DNA from: Stenotrophomonas sp. SY1
GTDB taxonomy: Bacteria; Pseudomonadota; Gammaproteobacteria; Xanthomonadales; Xanthomonadaceae
Direction of reading: 5' to 3'
Assembly (NCBI RefSeq): GCF_021202945.1
Contig: NZ_JAJOYR010000002.1
Span: forward strand, 919,825-983,824
DNA: 64,000 nt
The notes under the pieces are model-generated. The model saw only the letters and a list, made by a program, of their open reading frames with translations, did not search any database and was not told where the DNA came from. Below are positions 17,715 to 25,116 of the stretch, one piece after another. Both the position numbers and the translations under genes were made by a program. Within the stretch, counting starts at the first letter, position 1; each line of letters starts with the position of its first letter.

Positions 17715-18193
17715 AGCGCCACCGTGTCGAACGCCTGCCCATGCTGCGGGTGCTGCTGCCACATCTGTGCCAGCGTCAGCTTCTGCACCGGGTCAACGAA
17801 ATCCGGGGCGATGTCGGCCAGCGGCTTGAGCACGAATGCATGCTTCAACTCCGGCCTTGGAATACGCAGGTTCTTCGGGCCTTCCATCACCAGGTCGCCG
17901 TAATAGACCACGTCGATATCCAGGGTGCGGTCGCTGAAGCGCGGGCCGGATCGGTCACGACCATGCGCGTCTTCCACCGCATGCAGCCACTCATCCAGCG
18001 CGATCAACGGCAGCTCGGTTTCCAGCATCACCGCGTTGTTGAGGAAGTCCGGGCCATCGAAGCCTACTGCTGGCGTGCGGTAGGCCGGTGATACGTGGAT
18101 GTGGCCAAAGCGCTCGCGCAGCACCTCCACGGCAGAGCGCAGATGCTGCTGCGGGTCGAGATTGCTGCCCAGGCTGAGAAGCACAATGGTCAT
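17711..18193 (-). CDS. folK: HPPK, 6-hydroxymethyl-dihydropterin pyrophosphokinase
   Basis: Enzyme of 160 residues that transfers pyrophosphate from ATP to 6-hydroxymethyl-7,8-dihydropterin in folate synthesis. The N-terminal LLSLGSNLDP, the YRTPAVGFDGPDFLNN segment and the signature RSGPRFSDRTLDIDVVYYGD are all present, as is IPRPELKHAFVLKPL. The start at 18193 (MTIVLLSLGSN) is chosen because HPPK proteins begin this way; upstream in-frame codons encode no recognisable sequence. It lies 111 bases downstream of the hybrid kinase gene on the same strand. Confidence 0.95.
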   Translation of the reverse strand: MTIVLLSLGSNLDPQQHLRSAVEVLRERFGHIHVSPAYRTPAVGFDGPDFLNNAVMLETELPLIALDEWLHAVEDAHGRDRSGPRFSDRTLDIDVVYYGDLVMEGPKNLRIPRPELKHAFVLKPLADIAPDFVDPVQKLTLAQMWQQHPQHGQAFDTVAL

Positions 18194-18304
18194 GGAGATG
18201 GCTTGCCTGCGGGCGCCCGCTTCAGCGCAGGCCGCCCCGCGCGTGGTGGGGCCGACATGATAGGGCAGCAGGCGCATGCCAGCACACGCCCGCTGCAACG
18301 ATCC

Positions 18305-19825
18305 TCAATCCGTACCCAGCGCGTCGGCAACAGCGCGGAACACACGCTGCATCTCCAGCGGCTTGGGCAGCACGTGCACGCTGATGCCCGACGGCGCCTG
18401 ACCATCACCGAATGCCGGCACCTGCGCATCCTCCAGCACGATGGCCGGGCCGCGATAGCCCATTGCCTGCATTTCCAGCAGCAGCTGCTCGGCCGAAAGC
18501 AGCGGGATGCCGCTGTCCACCAGCACCACGTCCGGCAGCCCGGCGTCCTGCATCAGCCGCATGGCCACCGCACCGTCGCTGGCCAGGCGCATGCGGTAGC
18601 CCTGGCTGGACAGCGCGTTGCCCAGCAGCGACAGCCGCGTGGCCTCGTCATCCACCACCAGCAGGCGCTCCCCCCGACCCGGACGGATCGCCGGCAGCTG
18701 CTGGCCGGTCTCGGCCGTGCCGATCTCATGCAGCGGCAGCAGCAGGTCGAACGTGGTACCTACGCCTGGGCTGCTACGCACCTGGATCAGCCCACCGATG
18801 CTCTCCACGATGCGCCGGCATGACACCAGGCCCAGGCCGGTGCCGTCGGCCTTGGTCGTGAAGAACGGGCTGAACATGCGTTGCAGGGTGTCCGCATCCA
18901 TGCCCACGCCGTCGTCGCTGACCCGGATCCGCACCTGCCCCGATTCGGTGCCGTGATTGCGCTCTGCCACCAGGCTCAGGCGCCCGCCTTCCGGCATGGC
19001 CTGGATGCCATTGAGCGAAAGGTTCAACAGCACCTGCTGCAGTTCGGTGTAATTGGCCTCGATCACCATGCGGTCGTCGGACACCTCCAGATGCAGCTCC
19101 ACGTTCGGCGGCATGCTGCTCCTGAGCAGCATGCCCACCGCCTGGAACAGCCGTTGCAGCACGATGCGCTCGCTGGGCTGGCGCGAGCCACGCACGAAGG
19201 ACAGCATCGAATCCACCATTTCGTGACCACGCCGCCCGCACTCGGCGATGACGTCGGCCAGACGGGTGATCTTGGGGTCGTCACTGCGGTCACGGATCAG
19301 GTCCGGCACGATCAGCAGCGGCTGCAGGATGTTGCGCAGGTCATGGCCCAGCCCGGCAGCCAGCATCGCCAGGCTTTCCAGGCGCTGGGCGCGCATCAGT
19401 TCCTCTTCCACGTGCCTGCGCTCGATCTCGCTGCGCGCCTCGCGGATGGAACGGGTCACCGCCGAAGGCAGGCGCGCGGGCTGGTGCTTGATGATGTAGT
19501 CGTTGGCGCCCTGCTGCAGCGCCTTCACCGCCATTTCCTCGCCCATGGTGCCGGAGACGAAGATGAAGGGAACCTGCGGGTGCACTTCGCGCAGGATGGC
19601 CAGCGCCTGGTAACCAGAGAACCCCGGCATGCTCACGTCCGAGAGCACGATGTCCGGCGTCCATTCCTGGAGCGCCTGGCGCATCGCCGCTTCGTTGTCC
19701 ACGCACTCGAAACCGGCCTGCAGGCCGGCATCAAGCAACTGGTCGGCAACCAGCTCTGCATCCTCCGGTGAATCCTCCACCAGCAGGATGCGCAATGCGC
19801 CCAACGATGTGTCCTTGTTAGGCAT
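18305..19825 (-). CDS. Hybrid histidine kinase with two receiver domains
   Basis: Soluble signalling protein of 506 residues arranged receiver, histidine kinase, receiver. The N-terminal receiver has LLVEDSPEDAE and phospho-acceptor D63 in VLSDVSMPG. The dimerisation domain carries H161 in GLGHDLRN, and the ATP-binding domain has NLSLNGIQAMP, DDGVGMD and GTGLGLVSC. The C-terminal receiver is weakly conserved but keeps VVDDEA and VLVDSGIP. There is no membrane segment and no DNA-binding output domain. It is the last gene of a three-gene set with a 6-base gap after the response regulator. The signal and target are unknown. Confidence 0.88.
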   Translation of the reverse strand: MPNKDTSLGALRILLVEDSPEDAELVADQLLDAGLQAGFECVDNEAAMRQALQEWTPDIVLSDVSMPGFSGYQALAILREVHPQVPFIFVSGTMGEEMAVKALQQGANDYIIKHQPARLPSAVTRSIREARSEIERRHVEEELMRAQRLESLAMLAAGLGHDLRNILQPLLIVPDLIRDRSDDPKITRLADVIAECGRRGHEMVDSMLSFVRGSRQPSERIVLQRLFQAVGMLLRSSMPPNVELHLEVSDDRMVIEANYTELQQVLLNLSLNGIQAMPEGGRLSLVAERNHGTESGQVRIRVSDDGVGMDADTLQRMFSPFFTTKADGTGLGLVSCRRIVESIGGLIQVRSSPGVGTTFDLLLPLHEIGTAETGQQLPAIRPGRGERLLVVDDEATRLSLLGNALSSQGYRMRLASDGAVAMRLMQDAGLPDVVLVDSGIPLLSAEQLLLEMQAMGYRGPAIVLEDAQVPAFGDGQAPSGISVHVLPKPLEMQRVFRAVADALGTD

Positions 19826-19831
19826 GGGCGC

Positions 19832-20272
19832 TCACTCTTGTTCCGGCGGCTGGTTGATCACGGCCCAGAAGATGCCGATGGTTTTGACGGCCTTGAAGAA
19901 CTGTTCGATGTTCACCGGCTTGACCACGTAGGCATTCACGCCCAGGTCCCAGCTGCGCGCCAGATCGCTTTCCTCGCGCGAGGAAGACAGGATCACCACC
20001 GGCAGCCGCTTGAGTTCCTCCTCGGCACGGATCCGCTGCAGCACTTCCAGCCCGTCCATGCGCGGCATCTTGATATCCAGCAGCAGCACGACCGGATGGC
20101 CCTCTTCACGGTTGGCGTAGGCGCCCTTGCGCAGCAGGAAATCAAGCGCTTCGACACCATCCTCGACATGCACGATGGGGTTGGACAGATTGGCGTCACG
20201 CAGCGCGTCAATCGCCATCTCGGCGTCGGCGGCGCTGTCTTCAGCTAGGAGAATCGTGCGTAGCGGGGTCAT
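19832..20272 (-). CDS. Single-domain response regulator (Rcp1-like)
   Basis: Stand-alone receiver protein of 146 residues. The acidic pocket ILLAEDSAAD, phospho-acceptor D66 in LLLDIKMPRMDG, the Thr/Ser position in VILSSSREESD and the conserved Lys in YVVKPVN are all present. The spacing of ILAEDSAADAE and the linker resemble the Rcp1 group, which pairs with phytochrome-like kinases. It has no output domain, so it probably relays phosphate between the kinase upstream (20269) and the hybrid kinase downstream. Its ATG overlaps the kinase stop by four bases. Confidence 0.9.
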   Translation of the reverse strand: MTPLRTILLAEDSAADAEMAIDALRDANLSNPIVHVEDGVEALDFLLRKGAYANREEGHPVVLLLDIKMPRMDGLEVLQRIRAEEELKRLPVVILSSSREESDLARSWDLGVNAYVVKPVNIEQFFKAVKTIGIFWAVINQPPEQE

Positions 20273-22089
20273 ACCAGAGCGTCCTTGTGATGTGCTTCTG
20301 AAACATGTGGAACGATGAAATTGAAGGTGGCTCCCTTGTCCACCTGGGCTTCGGCCCATACCCGCCCGCCGTGGCGGGTGAGCACCCTGCGCACGCTGGC
20401 AAGGCCAATGCCGGTACCGGCGTACTCGGAGTTCTTGTGCAGGCGCTGGAACACGCCAAACAGTTTGGAGGCGTACTGCATGTCGAAGCCGGCACCGTTG
20501 TCGGTCACCGAGAACTGGTGGCTGCCGTCGGCCAGTTGCCGGGCCGAGACCTGGATCACCGCCTTGCTGCGACCGGCCGTGTACTTGACCGCGTTGCCAA
20601 GCAGGTTCAGCCACACCTGGCGCATCATGTTCTCGTCGGCCACCAGTACCGGCAGCGCGCCGATGTGCCATTCCACCTCGCGCACCTGGCCATTGCCGTC
20701 GGCTTCGGCACGCAGGTTGGAATCCAGCAGCGAGCAGGTGTCGGCCGCCAGCGACTGCATGTCCACCGGCTGCATGCGCATGGCGCCACGGCCCAATCGT
20801 GAATACACCAGCAGGTCGTCGATCAGTTCGGCCATGCGTCGCGCCGAATCGCTGATCACCTGCAGGTAATGCCGTGTCTTCTCGTCGGCGTCCTCGCCCA
20901 GGTGCTTGCCCAGTTTCTCGGAGAAGCCGGCCACGTGCCGCAGCGGTGCGCGCAGGTCGTGCGATACCGAATAACTGAAGGCTTCCAGCTCGCGATTGAC
21001 ATCGGCCATCTGCTCGACCTTGCCCTCCAGCTGCCGGTTCAACTCCTCAACCCGCACCTGCACGGCACGTTGCAGGGTGATGTCGCTGACCGTCATCAAC
21101 ACCACTTCCTCGTCGTCCATGTCCGGCAACGGCATGCGCCTGGCGTTGATCAGCATGGTGCGAACCATGCCATCGACCCCGCGTTGCTCGTGCTCGTAAT
21201 CCCACAGTTCGCGGCCACGCAGCAACACGTCGGCAAGGCGCTGGCGGATGATGCTGTCGTTCCACGCGCCCTCGCCGATGTCCTGCAACCGGCGCTGGTT
21301 GATGTCCTGGCAATCGGCGCCGTACAACTCGGAAAACGCCGTGTTGTGCAGCACGATGCGCAACTGCTCATCGAGCAGCACGATCGGCTCGCGCACGGTC
21401 TGCAGCACCGAGTTGGCGCGGGCGCTGGCCTTGCTCAGCCGTTGCTCGGCATAGGCGCGGATGCCGATCTGGCGCTTGAGCAGCCACAACACCAGCCACA
21501 GCAGCAACAGCTGCACCACCAGCGCCGTCCAGCTCACCAGCGCCGACAGTTTCTGCTGGCTGCGGGCCTTGAGCGTGCGATCCACCAGCAGTGCGTTTTC
21601 ATGGCTCTGCAGTGCTTCCACTTCCTGGCGGATCGGATACTGGAAGGTCATCTCCTCGATCAGCTCACGCTGCCGCGGTGACTCAGGGGTGCTCGCGATT
21701 TCCTTGGCCAGCGCCATGCGCCGGCCGAGCATCGCGTCGATCTTGCCGATGCGCACCAGCTGTTCGGGACTGTCGCTGAGCAGCCGCGCCAGTTCGTCCA
21801 GGTTGCCGCTGATGCGCTCGGCCTGGTGCAGGCGATTACGCAGAGCGTTCGAACTCACCCCCTTGGACAGGGTCAGCGCTGCGGTTTCGGCGTCACGGAT
21901 ATCGGCTTGCAGGCTGTACACGCGGGCGCCCACCGCCTGGGCATGGGCCAGCCAGTTGGCGGTATTGACGCTTTCCTGGGACAGCCGCTGCAAGGTCAGC
22001 GCGGGCACGATGATGATCAGCAGCGCAGCCAGCCCGAGCCCGATCAGATGCCGGCGGCTCCATTCATCGTCGGTGAATCGCGCTGCCAT
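20269..22089 (-). CDS. Membrane sensor histidine kinase (CHASE3-PAS)
   Basis: Kinase of 606 residues. A first membrane segment (about 15-35, LIGLGLAALLIIIVPAL) and a second (about 183-205) enclose a helical periplasmic domain of CHASE3 type. A PAS-like domain (about 225-340) follows, then a coiled linker, the phospho-acceptor H377 in SVSHDLRAPLRH, and an ATPase domain with NLLGNAVKYT, DNGAGFD and GTGIGLASV. The kinase part resembles bacteriophytochrome-type kinases, but no chromophore domain is present. It heads the three-gene phosphorelay. The sensed signal is unknown. Confidence 0.9.
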   Translation of the reverse strand: MAARFTDDEWSRRHLIGLGLAALLIIIVPALTLQRLSQESVNTANWLAHAQAVGARVYSLQADIRDAETAALTLSKGVSSNALRNRLHQAERISGNLDELARLLSDSPEQLVRIGKIDAMLGRRMALAKEIASTPESPRQRELIEEMTFQYPIRQEVEALQSHENALLVDRTLKARSQQKLSALVSWTALVVQLLLLWLVLWLLKRQIGIRAYAEQRLSKASARANSVLQTVREPIVLLDEQLRIVLHNTAFSELYGADCQDINQRRLQDIGEGAWNDSIIRQRLADVLLRGRELWDYEHEQRGVDGMVRTMLINARRMPLPDMDDEEVVLMTVSDITLQRAVQVRVEELNRQLEGKVEQMADVNRELEAFSYSVSHDLRAPLRHVAGFSEKLGKHLGEDADEKTRHYLQVISDSARRMAELIDDLLVYSRLGRGAMRMQPVDMQSLAADTCSLLDSNLRAEADGNGQVREVEWHIGALPVLVADENMMRQVWLNLLGNAVKYTAGRSKAVIQVSARQLADGSHQFSVTDNGAGFDMQYASKLFGVFQRLHKNSEYAGTGIGLASVRRVLTRHGGRVWAEAQVDKGATFNFIVPHVSEAHHKDALV

Positions 22090-22164
22090 CCCTTCCCCTT
22101 CGCCCTGGCAGAGACCGGCAACGGCCCTGCCCGTACGTCATCGATGGTGGTAACCGGGAGCCAT

Positions 22165-22186
22165 TATTGTCTCGTTCAAGACAATA
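22165..22186. promoter_or_regulatory. Palindrome upstream of the sensor kinase
   Basis: TATTGTCT and AGACAATA form a perfect 8-base inverted repeat around CGTTCA, about 75 bases before the kinase start. It is AT-rich for this genome, has no T-run on either side, and fits a regulator binding site in the kinase promoter. Confidence 0.4.
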
Positions 22187-22263
22187 TCGCTGACCTATCG
22201 ACCAAGGATTGCATGAATTGGGGAATCAGTGAACGCAGTCCTTCCGACTTTGCGACCCCCGCA

Positions 22264-23184
22264 TCACTTGCCGGGTTGGACACCGGTGGACTTGATGGCG
22301 TGGCCCCCGAACTCATTGCGCATGGCGGCCAGCAGGCGATCCGTGAAGGAATTGGTTTCACGCGAACGCAACCGTTCCAGCAAGGACAGCGTGATGATCG
22401 GTGCCGGCACGTCCAGTTCGATGGCCTCACTTACGGTCCAGCGCCCTTCACCAGAATCCTCCACGTACGGCGCAATGCCCTCCAGGCTGGCGTTCTGGGC
22501 CAGCACGTCGGCGCTGAGGTCCAGCAGCCAGGAGCGCACCACGCTGCCGTGCCGCCACACTTCGGCCAGCTGCGCCAGGTCCAGATCGAACTCGGCCTTC
22601 TTCTGCATCAGCGCAAAGCCTTCGGCATAGGCCTGCATCATTCCGTACTCGATGCCGTTGTGGACCATCTTGCTGAAGTGGCCCGCACCGACCGGACCGA
22701 CGTGCGCCCAGCCACGGTCGGCAGCCGGCGCCAGCGCCTGGAACAACGGTGACAGCCGCTGCACCTGCGCGGCATCGCCGCCAAGCATCAGGCAATAGCC
22801 TTCACGCAGGCCCCAGATGCCGCCGCTGGTGCCGCAGTCCACGAAATCGACCTGATGCGTGCCGCACAGCACTGCCCGACGCTGCGAATCCCGGTACCAG
22901 GAATTGCCGCCGTCGATCACCACATCCTGTGCCGCCAGCAACGGCAGCAGCGCCTCCAGCGTTGCATCCACCACCTTGGAGGGCACCATCAGCCACAGCA
23001 CGCGCGGCGTCGGCAATGCCTGCACCAGTGCCTGCAATGTTTCCACGGTGGCGATGCCCGTTTCGCTCACCTGCGCGCGCGCCGCTTCGCCGGGATCGAA
23101 GCCGGTCACCGTGATGCCCGCCTGGTGCAGGCGCTGCGCCATGTTGGCGCCCATGCGGCCCAGCCCGATCATGCCAAGTTCCAT
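22264..23184 (-). CDS. gnd: Short-form 6-phosphogluconate dehydrogenase
   Basis: Oxidoreductase of 306 residues in the decarboxylating 6-phosphogluconate dehydrogenase family. The Rossmann motif GMIGLGRMGANMAQRL starts at residue 4, GGNSWYRDS and CGTSGGIWGL form the substrate site, and the catalytic Lys is in HFSKMVHNGIEYG. It lacks the long C-terminal domain of the 468-residue NADP enzyme, so it belongs to the short GndA/YqeC-like group, often NAD-linked. Its start overlaps the end of the upstream unknown exported protein by 16 bases, an unusual operon partner for a pentose-pathway enzyme. Confidence 0.88.
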   Translation of the reverse strand: MELGMIGLGRMGANMAQRLHQAGITVTGFDPGEAARAQVSETGIATVETLQALVQALPTPRVLWLMVPSKVVDATLEALLPLLAAQDVVIDGGNSWYRDSQRRAVLCGTHQVDFVDCGTSGGIWGLREGYCLMLGGDAAQVQRLSPLFQALAPAADRGWAHVGPVGAGHFSKMVHNGIEYGMMQAYAEGFALMQKKAEFDLDLAQLAEVWRHGSVVRSWLLDLSADVLAQNASLEGIAPYVEDSGEGRWTVSEAIELDVPAPIITLSLLERLRSRETNSFTDRLLAAMRNEFGGHAIKSTGVQPGK

Positions 23185-24461
23185 GTTCCATCTCCGTGTG
23201 TCGTGTGGGTAACAGTGTTGGCGCAGTCACGCAGCCGGGCATCTAGCCAGCGTCGGAACAGCGTCGTATGCAGGTTGTGCAGCGCCAGGTCGATGCTGAA
23301 AGGCGTGCGTGGGTTGCGATCGAGCAGGCGGACGATGTGGTACCCCAGCGGGCGCACGCCTTTGTCGTGTACGTAGATCTGCAGCTGGCGGTACACCGGG
23401 TCGGCCAGCAGCGCATCGATCTGCGCCAGCGTCGCCTGTTGCTGCGGTGACAGTTGCACACGCAGCTCCCGGTCACGCTCATGCAGCAGCCGTTCGAAGT
23501 GACGCCCGCCGCGATCCGGCAGCTGTCGCGAAAGCTCCCATATCTGCCGGTTCAACGCGTCGTAATGGGCAAAGCCGCCGTGTCGCGCCAGTGCCTCGGC
23601 CGCGTCCTGGCTGATGTCGGTGATGACGAAGTTCTCGGCCTGGTTGTTGATGTCATCCAGGAACCGCTTATCGAACACATGCTCGATGAAGCCGGGCGCA
23701 GCCATGAACGCCTGCCGCCCCAGCGCTGCTGTCCGCACCGCCTTGCCATCGGCAAAGAACTCGCCTGCGCGGCTGCCCAGCAGGATGCTCTGCGTGTCGT
23801 GCAGGGTCAGGAAGGTGCCGATCGACAACTCGCCGGCAGTGAACTCGCGGTCGAACAGCGCATCGCCGTACAACTCGCGCTGCGTGGCCAACTGCGCAAC
23901 CTGCCGCCCCACCCCGCATTCGGAACGCACCTGCCCGGAGTAGAACGCATCCAGCGCACGCGAATTACTTCCATTCGGCGCATAGCCGCGGCCGAAACTG
24001 CGGAAGCGCTGCCACCCCTGCGCGTTGGCGCCACGCATGCCGAAACCAATCCAGCCCATCTGCACGGCAGTGAACCGGTAGCCGTCGTTGGCCTGCAGGC
24101 GCGCGGTTGCCGCGCGCGTCGCATCGCCCAGCTTGAACAGATAGGCGCACAGGCTGGCCGGTTGCTGCAGCAGCTCCGCAGCCAGCTGTTCGCGCTGCGC
24201 CACGTCGTAGTACCGGGGCAGCTGCACGCGCAGATCGTGATGCGCCTGCGCATCGACCAGCGACGCGCGTTGGCAGGGCGAACCGGCGGTGATCATCGGC
24301 TCGCGCTGGTCCGTTGCCGTCACCTGCCAGCCAAGTTCGCGCAGCAGGGTCATTCCGCAGTTTTCAGCGGCCAATGCGGCCGGCGCGGTCAGCGTCGCGA
24401 CAAGGGCCAGCAACAGCGCGCGGCTGGTGGACAAACCCTCACCGCGCACCGGAACGGTCAC
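23169..24461 (-). CDS. Exported protein of unknown function
   Basis: Protein of 430 residues that I cannot assign to a family. A signal peptide (ALLLALVATLTAPAALA) is followed by a mature domain of about 395 residues with several Cys (ENC, SPCQ, SLCAY, RSECGVG, LRDCANT) that could form disulfides, and Trp/Gly-rich stretches such as MGWIGFGMRGANAQGW. It begins with GTG, overlapping the stop of the DUF2242 lipoprotein by four bases, and its end overlaps the dehydrogenase start, so the three genes form a tight unit. It is probably periplasmic or surface-located. Confidence 0.7.
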   Translation of the reverse strand: MTVPVRGEGLSTSRALLLALVATLTAPAALAAENCGMTLLRELGWQVTATDQREPMITAGSPCQRASLVDAQAHHDLRVQLPRYYDVAQREQLAAELLQQPASLCAYLFKLGDATRAATARLQANDGYRFTAVQMGWIGFGMRGANAQGWQRFRSFGRGYAPNGSNSRALDAFYSGQVRSECGVGRQVAQLATQRELYGDALFDREFTAGELSIGTFLTLHDTQSILLGSRAGEFFADGKAVRTAALGRQAFMAAPGFIEHVFDKRFLDDINNQAENFVITDISQDAAEALARHGGFAHYDALNRQIWELSRQLPDRGGRHFERLLHERDRELRVQLSPQQQATLAQIDALLADPVYRQLQIYVHDKGVRPLGYHIVRLLDRNPRTPFSIDLALHNLHTTLFRRWLDARLRDCANTVTHTTHGDGTWNLA

Positions 24462-25006
24462 CGGACCGGAGCCGCATCCGTTGGCGCCGGGCGCATCTGC
24501 TCCACATACTGCTGCAGGCGTTCGAAGAAATTGCGATAGAACAACGCGTCCTGCACGGTGCTGCTGGCCACGCGCACCAGTGAATCGTCATTGCTGCCGA
24601 ACGGCAGCGATACCGAACCCAATGCGCCGACACCGACACTGGCCGAGGTCGGTGACTTCTTCAGCGCGTAGCGGTCCTGCACCGCACTGACGAACACCTG
24701 CGCGTTGCCATCGCCACGTGCCGCGCACGACACCCGCAGCACCAGCTGCTCGTGTACTTCGTCCTTGGGCTGGAAGTTCTTGCTGCCTTCCACCTGCGCC
24801 GCATCGGCGCTGCTGATCGCATAGCCCTGCCCCAGCAGCACGCGGCGCGCCGCTTCACAGGCACGTGCCGGGGCGACATCGACATTGCGTGCGTAGGTGT
24901 CGCCGGAATTGAAGGATTCGTGCAGCAAGGTGCTGTTGGCGGCCTTGCCACCACAGGCAACCAGCAGCGGCAGAAGGAACACCCCATGCAATGGACGCAT
25001 GCGCAT
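24458..25006 (-). CDS. DUF2242-like lipoprotein
   Basis: Predicted lipoprotein of 182 residues with the lipobox LLVAC near residue 18. The body matches my recollection of the DUF2242 family: YARNVDVAPARACEAARRVL, QGYAISSADAAQVEGSKNFQP and a later VSAVQDRYALKKS. Function of this family is unknown. Two Met codons (25006 and 25000) could start it; both leave the lipobox intact. It leads the unit with the unknown exported protein and the short dehydrogenase. Confidence 0.7.
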   Translation of the reverse strand: MRMRPLHGVFLLPLLVACGGKAANSTLLHESFNSGDTYARNVDVAPARACEAARRVLLGQGYAISSADAAQVEGSKNFQPKDEVHEQLVLRVSCAARGDGNAQVFVSAVQDRYALKKSPTSASVGVGALGSVSLPFGSNDDSLVRVASSTVQDALFYRNFFERLQQYVEQMRPAPTDAAPVR

Positions 25007-25116
25007 AGGCTCACCACGTTAGCGAAGGCCCAAAGCATAACGCCGCCAACGTACATCGACGTTGACGGCGTCTTTCACGCATGTCCGGAGTTCAGGCCGG
25101 ACTCACCGTGTCCGGT

